DNA from: Nitrospira sp.
GTDB lineage: Bacteria > Nitrospirota > Nitrospiria > Nitrospirales > Nitrospiraceae
Length of the DNA: 64,000 bases
Direction of reading: 5' to 3'
NCBI GenBank assembly: GCA_018242685.1
Contig: JAFEBM010000004.1
Coordinates: forward strand, 33,621 to 97,620
Positions 24,571 to 33,815 of the stretch are shown here, one piece after another. The position numbers and the translations under genes were made by a program. Numbering within the stretch: position 1 is the first letter of the stretch; each line of letters begins with the position of its first letter. Below the pieces are notes generated by a model. It was not told the DNA's origin, did not search any database, and saw only the letters and a program-made list of their open reading frames with translations.

Positions 24571-26680
24571 CGCTTGTCGGAGATCGCGGCATTCTGATGG
24601 TGACCGTTGTTCCGATTCCCGGCGTGCCTTGAATGTCGAACGCACCGCCTTGCTGTTGGGCGCGTAGGCGCATCCCGAGCAGGCCGAAGGCTTTCGGCCC
24701 GGACTTTTCATCGGCGGTGATGCCTTGGCCGTTATCCCTGATTTGCATGATCACATGGTCGCGGGTTTCTTCCAGTCTGATGTCCACCGTGCTAGCATGG
24801 GCATGTCGCGCCACGTTCGTCAAGACCTCTTGGAGGATGCGGAAGAGCGCGGTCGATTGTTGATCCCCCACACCGATCCGGTCCGGCGAAATACTGGTGG
24901 TACAGGCGATTCCGGTCCGATGGCGAAACTCACGCGCTTGCCATTCAACCGCGGCTTCCAGGCCGAGTTGATCCAACACACCGGGCCGTAACGTCGTCGC
25001 GATCTCCCGCACCGATTGAATGGTGGAGTCCACGAGCTCCAGCGACGAAGCCAATCTTGACAGGACAGCAGATGGCTCGAACGAGCCGTTCGACTCCATA
25101 ATTTGCTTGTAGACCCACGACACATCGAGTTTTAAGCCTGTCAAGGCTTGCCCCAGCACATCATGAGCCTCCAACGCGATTCTTCCTCGTTCTTCTTCAC
25201 GCACCGACTCCAAGCGAACGGCGAGGGCCGCCAGTTGGTTGCGGGAATTCAGCAGCGCCTCCTCTCCGCGTTTCCGATCGGTGATATCCATGGAACAGCC
25301 GACGATGCCGATTGGGGCACCGCCGTCATTCCGCAGCAAGACAAGCGAAAGGTGAGCAACCCGTAGTGCTCCGGACTTGGTGCGTCTCCGGATTTCGACC
25401 TGATGGGTTCCTTTGGTCTTGACAGGGGCAAGCACATCACGTTCCAGGAACTCGCTGTCCTCCACTGGGTAGACAAATGAGATATGTTTGCCGAGGGCCT
25501 CGTTCATCGTATATCCAAGCAATCGTTCCGCCCCGTGATTCCAGCTCGTCACGTAACCGTTCATATCAACAGTGATAACCGTTTCCTGGATTTGATTGAT
25601 AATGTCGGCCTGTCTCCGAATCAGTTCATCCGCTTGTCGTTGTGCGGTGACGTCGGCGAAGAGGCCGACGAGTTCTTGGGAGGTTCCGTCTGACCGTCGG
25701 ATCAATACCGCTTGGTCGCGGAACCAGCGGTACGTGCCGTCGTGTATCTGCCAGCGGTACTCAGTCGCCAGCGCGCCGGTTTCGGACAGTTTGTTGAACT
25801 CCGTCAGAGTCTTCTCTTGATCGTCGGGATGAAGCCGCGATGCCCAAAGGGATGAGTCATCCATAAAACTTTGTGGTGGATAACCGGTCACCGTCTCACT
25901 GTTCTCGCTCACCCACAAGGCCCCATAGTCTCCCGAAGGCTTTGCCGAGTACATCACGATGGGCACACTGCGCAAAACCAACGCTTGTCTGGCGTGGCCC
26001 ACCATCACGGCCTTCTCAGCCTGGCGGCGCTTCGCCAAGTCGTAGAAGATCACGAGCCCTCCCCCAATGGCAAGGATGATGGTCAAGAGAGTTCCACCAA
26101 GAATGATCGACAACGTGAATGAGGCTGCGCTGTCTGTCTGCTTCGACCAGCCGGCCAATAACATCTGCTCCTGCTCCCACTCCCGCATCTCACCGAGCAC
26201 GATTTTGATCTTGTTCATCGTCTCCATGCCGGCGTAGAGGTGCACCCTGAGCTCATTTGCGTCAATCTTTCCAGCATCCCTGATCTCGATCAATGTTTGG
26301 AACTGTGTCAGCCTCAGATCGATCAGACGACGTAACGCCAGCACGTGTTGTCGCTGAACCTGACTTTCCGACGTCTGATCAGCAAGGGTGCGCAACGCCG
26401 CCTCTATGTCCTGACTTTTCTCACGATAGGATTGCAGGTATTGCCGTTCACCTGTCAGCAGATCGATCTGTTGTCTGGATTCTAAGTCTTCCGTGAGGAA
26501 AAGCAGTTGCTCAATCGTTTCTCTGATCTCATGCGTTTGTACGACTCGGGACTCACGAACGATGAGGTCGGCCGTGCTACGATAAGAAATGACCCCGATT
26601 CCAAGCAAGAGGATGAGCGCGGCACCAAGCCCCACCGCAAGCTTCTTCTCCAGTGAAACCTGGATCAAACGTTCACGCAT
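24563..26680 (-). CDS. Membrane histidine kinase, CHASE3-like sensor, two PAS domains, NarX-type core
   Basis: 705 residues from the ATG at 26680 (AAGGAGAC upstream). Transmembrane helices at about 14-33 and 188-213 flank a helical periplasmic sensor of CHASE3 type. PAS1 (about 230-346, with HPDDQEKTL and YRWFRDQAV) and PAS2 (about 356-470, with TVDMNGYVTSWNHGAERLLG) follow. The HisKA_3 dimerisation helix holds His506 in IALEAHDVLGQALTG (family normally IARELHD), and the ATPase has DNGQGI and FGLLGMRLRA. Phosphorylates the NarL-type regulator whose gene overlaps its 3' end. The signal is unknown. Confidence 0.88.
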   Translation of the reverse strand: MRERLIQVSLEKKLAVGLGAALILLLGIGVISYRSTADLIVRESRVVQTHEIRETIEQLLFLTEDLESRQQIDLLTGERQYLQSYREKSQDIEAALRTLADQTSESQVQRQHVLALRRLIDLRLTQFQTLIEIRDAGKIDANELRVHLYAGMETMNKIKIVLGEMREWEQEQMLLAGWSKQTDSAASFTLSIILGGTLLTIILAIGGGLVIFYDLAKRRQAEKAVMVGHARQALVLRSVPIVMYSAKPSGDYGALWVSENSETVTGYPPQSFMDDSSLWASRLHPDDQEKTLTEFNKLSETGALATEYRWQIHDGTYRWFRDQAVLIRRSDGTSQELVGLFADVTAQRQADELIRRQADIINQIQETVITVDMNGYVTSWNHGAERLLGYTMNEALGKHISFVYPVEDSEFLERDVLAPVKTKGTHQVEIRRRTKSGALRVAHLSLVLLRNDGGAPIGIVGCSMDITDRKRGEEALLNSRNQLAALAVRLESVREEERGRIALEAHDVLGQALTGLKLDVSWVYKQIMESNGSFEPSAVLSRLASSLELVDSTIQSVREIATTLRPGVLDQLGLEAAVEWQAREFRHRTGIACTTSISPDRIGVGDQQSTALFRILQEVLTNVARHAHASTVDIRLEETRDHVIMQIRDNGQGITADEKSGPKAFGLLGMRLRAQQQGGAFDIQGTPGIGTTVTIRMPRSPTSDD

Positions 26681-26747
26681 TGACCTGTCTCCTTGCCGAC
26701 GCTGCCGCATTCGATCGCTGCCTCTCAAGGCGAGATGCTATGGATTT

Positions 26748-27347
26748 CTATGATCTATTTGACGGACGCCGAAGCGTCATCACCATGATCAGTCCCACCA
26801 CGGCCATCACGGCTCCGATGCCGATCCATTTGAACGTTTGGTGAAACGTTGCGGAAGAGGTCGCCCATTGCTCACCAAGAAGATAACCCGCTGCAATAAA
26901 CGTGGCAGACCACAGCACCGCGCCCGTGTAGGCGAAAATTGCAAAGGTGGGGTATTGAAGTCCGGACGCACCTAACGCTAGTGCACCCAGATGCCGCAGA
27001 CCCGGCACAAAGTACGCAACAAGGAGTCCATACTTTCCCCACTGGCTGACCCACTGCTGTGCAGTACGAAAGCGTGTTTGGTCGATATGAAGCCATGGCC
27101 CAAGTATCGTAGGGACGCGTGCACCCAAGAGATGACCAAGGCCATAACTGATCGTGATCCCACAGGCGCTGCCCAGTACGGCGGCCGACAGTGAGAGCGG
27201 TGTCGACAGCTCACCTTTGAAACTCAAATAGCCGACAAAGAGCAGCAGTGTTTCATCAGGGATCGGGAGGCCGACAATCCCCAATGTGAGTAGCAGCACA
27301 ATGGCTGGGTACTCGTAGGTGTGGATCCAAGCAAGCGCTGTCTCCAT
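26748..27347 (-). CDS. DedA-family membrane protein
   Basis: 199 residues from the ATG at 27347. DedA/SNARE-associated fold: re-entrant N-terminal segment (PAIVLLLTLGIVGLPIPDET), GSACGITISYGLGHLLGARV, and the conserved YFVPGLRHLGALALGASGL (family consensus FxPxxR..), with C-terminal membrane helices. DedA proteins are involved in lipid-carrier transport and membrane homeostasis. Transcribed just upstream of the sensor kinase gene on the same strand, 67 bp apart. Ribosome site weak. Confidence 0.85.
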   Translation of the reverse strand: METALAWIHTYEYPAIVLLLTLGIVGLPIPDETLLLFVGYLSFKGELSTPLSLSAAVLGSACGITISYGLGHLLGARVPTILGPWLHIDQTRFRTAQQWVSQWGKYGLLVAYFVPGLRHLGALALGASGLQYPTFAIFAYTGAVLWSATFIAAGYLLGEQWATSSATFHQTFKWIGIGAVMAVVGLIMVMTLRRPSNRS

Positions 27348-27456
27348 GATGTTCCGCCTATTGCTTCTTAATCCATCAGCAACAATCAAGATGCCTTCAC
27401 CAGGCGCCTGTCGGTTTGAGTATCGGATTCATGTGTGAACAGTCTTCGCGCGCGTA

Positions 27457-27993
27457 TTACTGGAACTGGTCCGACTCCCGGATGAGCTTCGGTGGCGTCG
27501 CTGCTCGATAGTTCGCATCCACAGTATGTTCCCATACTCCATCATGCTCCGATGTCATTCCCCACCCTCGTGCATACACCAACTGCAAAAGCGGTTGGCC
27601 TTCAGGATCGGCGCCGGCGACACGACCGACGATGGTCATATCGGCCCAATGGCGGTACGAACGGGGAAGCGTGTGATGTTTCTTCACGACGATCCAATAC
27701 CATCCGCCTTCGTGATCGTTTGGACTGGGCGGAAGCTGAGGACGGTAGTTGTCATTGAGCGGACGATTCTTCACGTGCAACCAGAGATCTCCGTCACGCA
27801 TTTCTTCCTTCACGATGACAGCCCCCAATAGAACAAGGCGATCGTGATAGAGATGAGGTGTGGCAGCGAGCGTCGAAAACGTGAGGTTTGGGACGGCCTC
27901 GCGCAGATATTTGCCCGGCACGGCGGTACACCCGACGCTTACGCACAGGACTGATACACAGAGGATTCGACAAAAAGTGGTAACACTCATCAT
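27457..27993 (-). CDS. Slp-family outer-membrane lipoprotein
   Basis: 178 residues; lipobox in LCVSVGC (Cys near 22), then the Slp/YeaY pattern: VPNLTFSTLAATPHLYHDRLVLLGAVIV, LWLHVKNRPLNDNYRP, and MTIVGRVAGADPEGQPLLQL. Slp proteins are starvation- or stress-induced outer-membrane lipoproteins of unclear mechanism. Follows the DUF2950 lipoprotein gene on the same strand with a 37-bp gap. Confidence 0.85.
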   Translation of the reverse strand: MMSVTTFCRILCVSVLCVSVGCTAVPGKYLREAVPNLTFSTLAATPHLYHDRLVLLGAVIVKEEMRDGDLWLHVKNRPLNDNYRPQLPPSPNDHEGGWYWIVVKKHHTLPRSYRHWADMTIVGRVAGADPEGQPLLQLVYARGWGMTSEHDGVWEHTVDANYRAATPPKLIRESDQFQ

Positions 27994-28030
27994 CTCGATA
28001 CTCCTGCTTCTCTGGTGATTTCCGCAAGCG

Positions 28031-28978
28031 CTATTGATCCCTGGCGAGGACCCTCACGCTCCTCCAGTGGCTATCGGGATTGAAGGTGGTTGTCTTGGAC
28101 GCAATCGCGAAGGTATTCTTCCCCAGATCCTGTTCGTAGACCGCTCCGTCCTGATTGACCAGAAAACTCATGTTGCCGGAGACGCCGTACTCCGTCGGAT
28201 ATGCAATCAGGGCAAACCCGCCGATCATGATGCCCTTGATCACATAGCTGTAGGCTCCACCTGGCGCAGCCTCGCCCTGCTCCATGAGAATCCGGTAGAA
28301 ATATCCATGGTAGGGGGTCAGCGGTTTGGAGGTCGCGTCGGTATAGCCTTCGCTCATTGCGGCAGCCAGCAGCGGGCTCAGGGGACTCGGCGGCTCGCCC
28401 GCCTTCGCCGGCCAATAGAGGCCATCTTTGGTTCCGGGCGTGCTCACGAATCGTGGGGCATAGTCGGGTATGCCGTTGCCATTCATATCGAGCGTGGCGT
28501 ACTCGTTCGCGGCATCCACTATGGTGAAACAGGCCTGCATCGCCGCCCATTCGTTACGTCCGATGCGGCGGGCCAAGATTTCCTGTTCGCCTTGGGGGGT
28601 GTCAAACCGCCAGCCACTGGAGGATTGCACGAGTGGAATGGGCATGGGCCAAGCGCTACGGCCAATCACGAGGACCGCACGCTTCTCCCCTTCGACGACC
28701 AGTGAGTGTGTCTCGCCGTAGGCCTTGAGAAACGCCTCGCGGTAGTGCTGATCGGCCACAGTATCACCGGAACGGAATAAGTCATGGCCGTGCCGGCCAA
28801 GTATGGTCTGTAGCCTGGCTGAATCGTCTGCTCTGATCGCTTCGACCAGCGCGACCTTGCCTTCTTCCGGCGATGAGAAGGTCTGTTGCGAAGCACAACC
28901 TATAAGCTCTCCAGCCGCCGACGTGAAAAATATGATTACTGCGAGGGTTCTGCTCCACCTATCGAATCGGTTCTGCAT
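28031..28978 (-). CDS. DUF2950-family lipoprotein
   Basis: 315 residues with a lipoprotein signal (AAGELIGC). Matches the DUF2950 pattern throughout: SSPEEGKVALVEAIRADDSA, DGLYWPAKAGEPPSPLSPLL, YFYRILMEQGEAAPGGAYSY, GGFALIAYPTEYGVSGNMSF and VYEQDLGKNTFAIA. Members are periplasmic or lipid-anchored and of unknown function, often found beside a DUF3300 partner, which is absent here. Confidence 0.85.
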   Translation of the reverse strand: MQNRFDRWSRTLAVIIFFTSAAGELIGCASQQTFSSPEEGKVALVEAIRADDSARLQTILGRHGHDLFRSGDTVADQHYREAFLKAYGETHSLVVEGEKRAVLVIGRSAWPMPIPLVQSSSGWRFDTPQGEQEILARRIGRNEWAAMQACFTIVDAANEYATLDMNGNGIPDYAPRFVSTPGTKDGLYWPAKAGEPPSPLSPLLAAAMSEGYTDATSKPLTPYHGYFYRILMEQGEAAPGGAYSYVIKGIMIGGFALIAYPTEYGVSGNMSFLVNQDGAVYEQDLGKNTFAIASKTTTFNPDSHWRSVRVLARDQ

Positions 28979-29361
28979 ACCTACCTCCTACCATGTGTCG
29001 GTCCATTGTTTCATTCATCACGACGAAGACAACAGCGCGATGTGCACGTGAGTTGGCACAGGCTGTCATCCATCGCTAAACAAGAACCTGCCACATGCAT
29101 TCGTTCGAAAGGAATGGATGCCTATCATACCACCTTGGTGTGCCATGGCGGGCAGCGAGATCTATTGAATAGAGAGGCGATTTTGACGAGCTACGTCCGG
29201 CTGGGGCAACCGTTCCCGGAACCGAGGTCACTCAAAGATTCGTTGCAACCTCGGATTGCCGGCTGAGTAACTCGGAATAGATCGCTCAGCTGTCAGGAGA
29301 GAGGGATACAGGATGTCTCTTAGCTGATGCAGTGTAAAAGCCGAAGTGATAAGCCTTTCAC
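28979..29361. other. Intergenic region without a supported gene
   Basis: Contains a 50-residue plus-strand frame from an ATG at 29114 (MDAYHTTLVCHGGQRDLLNR...), but GAAAGG lies only 1 nt from that ATG and there is no family match, so I do not call it. The right part probably holds the 3' untranslated region of the gene ending at 29362; the left part holds the promoter of the DUF2950 gene. Confidence 0.4.
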
Positions 29362-29709
29362 CTATTGACACTCCTTCCCGTTGAAGTACATGCAGGTCGA
29401 TTCGCCTGACTTGACCTTCCAGGTTTTGATCAGCGGACGTTGATCCTCACCACGCATCTCAACGACGAAATCCACAAGGCCGGAAATGGGAAGCTTTTCG
29501 ATATGGGGTCTCGCGGCCTCCGGCACTTCGATATAAAAGACCTTTCCGCTCGTGGAGATCAGAATCTGATTCTGCTCCTGATCGATGTAAATGACCGGAC
29601 TGTAAAAACTGCGGTCCTCGGCGAGGACCGTCATTGGTATGAGAACAGCCACGAACAGCGCGAAGGAAAGGCCAAAACCGAATGGTCGTCGTCGAACACG
29701 CATGTGCAT
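29362..29709 (-). CDS. Small exported protein, unknown function
   Basis: 115 residues: signal peptide with core FGFGLSFALFVAVLIPMTVL (cleavage about LAED), then a small beta-rich domain (YIDQEQNQILISTSGKVFYI) and a short C-terminus with two Cys (STCMYFNGKEC) that may form a disulfide. A decayed copy of its 3' half lies at 20141-20352, so this gene has been duplicated within the region. Located 68 bp after the JAMM peptidase gene on the same strand. Confidence 0.65.
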   Translation of the reverse strand: MHMRVRRRPFGFGLSFALFVAVLIPMTVLAEDRSFYSPVIYIDQEQNQILISTSGKVFYIEVPEAARPHIEKLPISGLVDFVVEMRGEDQRPLIKTWKVKSGESTCMYFNGKECQ

Positions 29710-29777
29710 TGTTCCTCTTCCAGGCCGCAGAAGAACATTAGTACATTCCGGCGACGATGTGAACCGTAAAATTTAGC

Positions 29778-30287
29778 TCAGCCGATGAGCACGTCGGCAG
29801 AGGTGACGCGACCGGATTTGATCCAATAGGTCTTAACGTCAGGTTCGGGCTCCATGAGCGAGACCAGAAGATAGGCGGGAAGGGGCAGGTTGATCTTGGG
29901 CCAAATCTCCTCGTAGTCGGTGGCGATTTTTATGTCGGTGACCGACGGACGGGCCGGGTCGTGCGGGTGCGAGTGATAGACGACTTGAAGTTCGAGCCCT
30001 TGGTTGCGCATGTCCTTTTTGGCTGATGAGAAATCCTGCATGTCCATGACAAAAGCAATTTCTGCGCGTTCGGCCGGCGAGAGCCGCTCGAGATGTGCGG
30101 CTTTTGCCGAATCGAATGACGACAGGTTTTGTGCGCCTTCCATCGCGACGATGTTCTTGATCCGATAGAGATGGCTGACCACCCCATTGGTTCCAGCCAG
30201 GAGCCCACAACATTCGTACGGAGTGAGTGCCTTCGCATGGGCGATGATGTCGTCGAGAATCTGTCGGGGGATGATGAGGTCGGCCAC
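29778..30287 (-). CDS. mec: JAMM/MPN+ metallopeptidase, Mec+-like (sulfur-carrier processing)
   Basis: 169 residues with the full zinc-dependent JAMM motif: Glu25 (TPYECCGLLAG), then HSHPHDPARPSVTD (His105, His107, Asp118). In Mycobacterium, Mec+ releases cysteine from the CysO-cysteine adduct; in Wolinella, HcyD trims a residue after Gly-Gly of a sulfur carrier. Both substrate types are plausible here, because the operon encodes a CysO-like carrier ending Gly-Gly and a ThiS-like carrier ending Gly-Gly-Gly-Arg. Starts 1 nt after the MoeB-like gene. Confidence 0.87.
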   Translation of the reverse strand: MADLIIPRQILDDIIAHAKALTPYECCGLLAGTNGVVSHLYRIKNIVAMEGAQNLSSFDSAKAAHLERLSPAERAEIAFVMDMQDFSSAKKDMRNQGLELQVVYHSHPHDPARPSVTDIKIATDYEEIWPKINLPLPAYLLVSLMEPEPDVKTYWIKSGRVTSADVLIG

Positions 30288-30288
30288 G

Positions 30289-31098
30289 TTAAATCGTGCA
30301 GGTGACGGTGTAGTCTAGACTCAGATCTTTGATTTTTGGATTTGGTCCGCAAAGCGGACAGGCCGGATCCTTTGGGCGACCGACTTTTCGGAACCTCATC
30401 TCGAGCGCATCGTAGATCAACAATTTATCAGCGATCGTCTCTCCGATGCCGAGGATTTCTTTGATCGCTTCCGACGCCTGCAGCATTCCCATTGTGCCGG
30501 CGAGGACACCAAGCACACCGGCTTCCTGGCAATTCGGAACCAACCCGGCCGGCGGAGGCTCTGGATAGAGACAGCGGTAGCAAGGATAGCCTTGGTGCGG
30601 TTTGATCGACGTCAGCTGACCCTCAAACCGGAACATGCTGGCGGAGATCAATGTTTTCTTGGCAAAGAAACAGGCGTCGTTGACCAGAAACCGCGTCGTG
30701 AAGTTGTCCGATCCGTCCAGCACGATATCGTATTGCGAGACGAGGGGTAAGATGTTCTCGGCATCGACCAGTTGATGGTACGCGTTGATCGTAATATCAG
30801 GATTAATGGCCGACAAGGTTTTTCGGCCTGACTCAACCTTCGGCTGGCCAAGCGTCGCCGTCGAATGCATGATCTGTCTTTGTAGATTTGAGAGGTCAAC
30901 GACATCCCCATCGACCAAGCCGATGGTCCCAATGCCGGCTGCAGCGAGATACAGACCGGCCGGCGAGCCCAGGCCGCCTGCGCCGATCAGCAGGACCTTG
31001 GCTTTATTCAGCTTCAGCTGGCCTTTTCCGCCGACATCTTGAAGGATAATGTGCCGGCTGTAACGTTGGATTTGTTGTTCGGTGAGTTCCATGTGCAT
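30289..31098 (-). CDS. moeB: MoeB/ThiF-family sulfur-carrier adenylyltransferase, second copy
   Basis: 269 residues. E1-like enzyme that adenylates the C-terminal Gly of ubiquitin-like sulfur carriers. Motifs: LTEQQIQRYSRHIILQDVGG, nucleotide-binding LLIGAGGLGSPAGLYLAAAG, DLSNLQRQI, catalytic-region DGSDNFTTRFLVNDAC, and two zinc Cys pairs (CYRC, CPLC). No rhodanese domain. Paralogous to the copy at 32919-33737. Lies between the NIL and JAMM genes in the same operon, so its likely client is the CysO-like carrier. Confidence 0.9.
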   Translation of the reverse strand: MHMELTEQQIQRYSRHIILQDVGGKGQLKLNKAKVLLIGAGGLGSPAGLYLAAAGIGTIGLVDGDVVDLSNLQRQIMHSTATLGQPKVESGRKTLSAINPDITINAYHQLVDAENILPLVSQYDIVLDGSDNFTTRFLVNDACFFAKKTLISASMFRFEGQLTSIKPHQGYPCYRCLYPEPPPAGLVPNCQEAGVLGVLAGTMGMLQASEAIKEILGIGETIADKLLIYDALEMRFRKVGRPKDPACPLCGPNPKIKDLSLDYTVTCTI

Positions 31099-31133
31099 CC
31101 AATAACTTGCGCTTGTCAGCGTGCCGACTTCTC

Positions 31134-31373
31134 CTATTCGACGACATTCAATTCAATCGGATCGACGACACAGCCTTTGGCCCGCAGCCCGACGACGGCC
31201 CGTTCAATTTCCACCGTCTCACCGGAAAGCTCCACATCCGCCCACCCTGTGGTGTCGCGAACATCGGCTCGTCGGACATCGGTCACGACGTTATACTCGC
31301 GCCCGATCTGATAGATGATCGGCTCTCTGATCTTGTCTTCAGGAAAACGAATGTGGAAGCGCAAGTGTGCCAT
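31134..31373 (-). CDS. NIL-domain protein
   Basis: 79 residues forming a single NIL (ferredoxin-like fold) domain: LRFHIRFPEDKIREPIIYQI at the N-terminus and GWADVELSGETVEIERAV. NIL domains are otherwise found at the end of methionine ABC transporter ATPases, where they bind methionine, and in archaeal homocysteine synthesis proteins. Here the stand-alone domain is inside the thiocarboxylate operon, 2 nt after the CysO-like gene. A role in sensing or in sulfur transfer for homocysteine is inference. Confidence 0.85.
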   Translation of the reverse strand: MAHLRFHIRFPEDKIREPIIYQIGREYNVVTDVRRADVRDTTGWADVELSGETVEIERAVVGLRAKGCVVDPIELNVVE

Positions 31374-31375
31374 GG

Positions 31376-31648
31376 TTATCCTCCCGCGATCGCCGGGATG
31401 ATGGAAACCTCATCGCCATCCTTGAGGGACGTGTCTTTCCCTTTAAGAAAACGAATGTCTTCCTCGTTGACATAAATGTTCACGAAGCGACGGAGTTCTC
31501 CCGTTTCATCGCACAGGCGATCCTTGATGCCGGGATGTGTGCCGTTCAACACCTCGATCATCTCCATCACGCTACCGGCGTTAGTCTCGACCTCGCCCTG
31601 GCCTTTGGTCAGGGGGCGAAGCGGAGTCGGAATACGAACTTTAATCAT
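31376..31648 (-). CDS. cysO: CysO/MoaD-like ubiquitin-fold sulfur carrier
   Basis: 90 residues ending in Ala-Gly-Gly, the C-terminus needed for adenylation and thiocarboxylate formation. The pattern [33 protein letters not shown] and [14 protein letters not shown] follows mycobacterial CysO closely. Its start overlaps the stop of the threonine-synthase-like gene by 4 nt, so the two products are made together, suggesting the carrier delivers sulfide to that PLP enzyme as well as, or instead of, CysK. Confidence 0.88.
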   Translation of the reverse strand: MIKVRIPTPLRPLTKGQGEVETNAGSVMEMIEVLNGTHPGIKDRLCDETGELRRFVNIYVNEEDIRFLKGKDTSLKDGDEVSIIPAIAGG

Positions 31649-32895
31649 GCGTCACCACCACCGTTCTTTCCCATTTTAAAGGTCTTTTCGAAGTCCACCA
31701 GGCTGGGCTGAATGCGTACTGGGCGACCGACGGAATCGATCACCGCTTCCTGGGTCTTCAGGCCGTTGCCGGTGACATAGGCCACCGTCACCTCATCTTT
31801 TTTGATCACGCCTTGCTTGACGAGCTTCTTGAGCACACCAATCGTGACACCTCCGGCTGTTTCCGCGAAGATGCCTTCCGTTTGGGCCAGCAGCTGAATG
31901 CCTTCCACGACTTCCTCATCCGTCACCATGTCCATGGATCCATGACTCTCGGCGGTCGCCTTGAGCGCATAGTACCCATCGGCGGGGTTGCCGATGGCAA
32001 GGGACTTGGCGATCGTCTGTGGTTTCACCGGCTTGAAGAAGTCGCGTCCCGCCTTGAATGCGGTTGAGATCGGTGAGCAGCCTTCCGCTTGGGCACCGTT
32101 AATTTTTGTGTGAACGGTGTCGATGAGGCCCAAGGCCTGCATCTCATGCAGCCCCTTCCAAATCTTGGTCAAAAGAGAACCTGATGCCATCGGAATGACG
32201 ACCTGATCGGGAGTTCTCCATCCGAGTTGCTCCACGGTCTCAAAGGCAAGGGTTTTGGAGCCTTCGGCATAGTACGGACGAATGTTGATATTCACGAACG
32301 CCCAGCCATGTTCACCGGCGATCTCGCTGCAGAGCCGGTTGACATCGTCATAGTTGCCTTCTATCTCGACGACGTGCGGCTTATAAATCAGATTGCCGAG
32401 CACCTTCGCGGCCTCAAGGTCGCCGGGGATGAACACGTAACAGTGCAGATTGGCGGATGCGGCATGGGCAGCGACCGAGTTCGCCAAGTTGCCGGTCGAT
32501 GCGCAAGCCACTGTTTCAAAACCGAGCTCGCGCGCGCGCGTGAGGGCCACGGCGACGACGCGATCTTTAAACGACAGGGTTGGATGGTTCACCGTGTCGT
32601 TCTTAATATAAAGCTCGTCGAGACCAAGATAAGCGCCAAGGTTTTTGGCGCGTACGAGCGGAGTAAACCCCGCGTGCGGCCCCACAAAGTTGGTTCCTTC
32701 GACCGGTAGCAGGTCGAGGTAGCGCCACATGCTGCGCGGACCATCCTCGATTTTCTTACGCGAAATCGTCTTTCTGATCTCGTCGTAGTTGTACTTCACC
32801 TCAAGAGGACCGAAGCACATTTCGCAGACATGGATCGCCTTCGTCGGGTATTCCTTGCCGCACTCTCGGCAAACCAGCGCTTTCATTTTGTTCAT
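31645..32895 (-). CDS. thrC: Threonine-synthase-like PLP enzyme with zinc ribbon
   Basis: 416 residues from the ATG at 32895 (AAGGGTGG about 7 nt upstream). An N-terminal four-Cys ribbon (Cys9, Cys12, Cys24, Cys27) precedes a fold-type II PLP domain with Lys110 in [26 protein letters not shown] and the phosphate-binding glycine loop. Converts O-phosphohomoserine to threonine in known relatives. Overlap with a sulfur-carrier gene raises the possibility of a thiocarboxylate-dependent sulfhydrylase using O-phosphohomoserine. Sequence alone does not decide between the two. Confidence 0.85.
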   Translation of the reverse strand: MNKMKALVCRECGKEYPTKAIHVCEMCFGPLEVKYNYDEIRKTISRKKIEDGPRSMWRYLDLLPVEGTNFVGPHAGFTPLVRAKNLGAYLGLDELYIKNDTVNHPTLSFKDRVVAVALTRARELGFETVACASTGNLANSVAAHAASANLHCYVFIPGDLEAAKVLGNLIYKPHVVEIEGNYDDVNRLCSEIAGEHGWAFVNINIRPYYAEGSKTLAFETVEQLGWRTPDQVVIPMASGSLLTKIWKGLHEMQALGLIDTVHTKINGAQAEGCSPISTAFKAGRDFFKPVKPQTIAKSLAIGNPADGYYALKATAESHGSMDMVTDEEVVEGIQLLAQTEGIFAETAGGVTIGVLKKLVKQGVIKKDEVTVAYVTGNGLKTQEAVIDSVGRPVRIQPSLVDFEKTFKMGKNGGGDA

Positions 32896-32918
32896 CGTCG
32901 CACCACCCTTATCAAACC

Positions 32919-33737
32919 CTATGCAGAGGGACGCATGGCACATCCGGCATAGGGGTCCCCATCGTCGAACAGCTCGGTAATCGTCGGATGTTCTCCACAG
33001 AGCGCACAATTCGGATTCCGGCGGACTTTGATTTCTCGGAATTGGGTTTTGCGCGCATCGAAGTCGAGCAGGCGGTCCGTCAGCGGCCGTCCGATGCCTA
33101 GGACGAGCTTCAAGGCTTCTGTCGCCTGAATCGTTCCGATAATGCCTGCCAAGACGCCGATGACGCCGGCTTCTTGGCAGGATGCGACCAAACCAGGCGG
33201 CGGAGGCGCCTTGAACACGCAACGATAGCAGGCTGATTTCTTGGGGATGATCGTGGTCACGCGTCCGTCAAATCGAAGGATGCCGCCATGGACCAGCGGT
33301 TTCCCCGCGAAGAAACAGGCGTCGTTGATCAAAAACTTCGCCGTGAAATTATCGACTCCGTCGATCACAACATCATAGTCACCGAAAATCTTGAGGGCGT
33401 TGCCGGCCGTGAGCCGTTCCTCGTACATCGACACGGAGACGTCGGGGTTCAACGCCTGGATCTTTTCTTTGCCCGAGATGACCTTGGGGCGGCCCACGTC
33501 GGGAGTATGATGAAGAATTTGGCGTTGGAGATTGGTCAGGTCCACCACGTCGCTGTCGATCAATCCAATGGTGCCGACTCCTGCCGCAGCCAAATACAAT
33601 GCGGCAGGGGAGCCGAGGCCACCAGCGCCGACGAGAAGAATCCGGGATTTGGCGATTTTCCTCTGCCCCTTGCCGCCGACTTCCGGCAGCAGGATATGTC
33701 GGCTATAACGGTTGATTTGCTCTTCGGTGAATTCCAT
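32919..33737 (-). CDS. moeB: MoeB/ThiF-family sulfur-carrier adenylyltransferase, first copy
   Basis: 272 residues from the ATG at 33737. Same architecture as the second copy: FTEEQINRYSRHILLPEVGG, LLVGAGGLGSPAALYLAAAG, DLTNLQRQI, DGVDNFTAKFLINDAC, Cys pairs CYRC and CALC, no rhodanese domain. C-terminal tail MRPSA is extra. It lies between cysK and the threonine-synthase-like gene, so its likely client is the ThiS-like carrier encoded upstream. Two E1 enzymes in one operon suggest two carrier-specific activation steps. Confidence 0.9.
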   Translation of the reverse strand: MEFTEEQINRYSRHILLPEVGGKGQRKIAKSRILLVGAGGLGSPAALYLAAAGVGTIGLIDSDVVDLTNLQRQILHHTPDVGRPKVISGKEKIQALNPDVSVSMYEERLTAGNALKIFGDYDVVIDGVDNFTAKFLINDACFFAGKPLVHGGILRFDGRVTTIIPKKSACYRCVFKAPPPPGLVASCQEAGVIGVLAGIIGTIQATEALKLVLGIGRPLTDRLLDFDARKTQFREIKVRRNPNCALCGEHPTITELFDDGDPYAGCAMRPSA

Positions 33738-33815
33738 TGTGTCGCTCGTCGTTCGTGAAACGTGAAGCATCCGAACTTTCGGACGAGATACGCTTCACGA
33801 GGCGCGCTTTACGCA

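Noticed and set aside
29114..29266. 50-residue plus-strand frame starting MDAYHTTLVC.
   Set aside because: Ribosome-site-like GAAAGG is only 1 nt from the ATG, no family resemblance, and opposite strand to all neighbours.
33223..33300. Upstream extension of the threonine-synthase-like frame into the MoeB gene.
   Set aside because: The extension is Arg-rich and overlaps moeB; a good ribosome site and the conserved zinc ribbon start at 32895.
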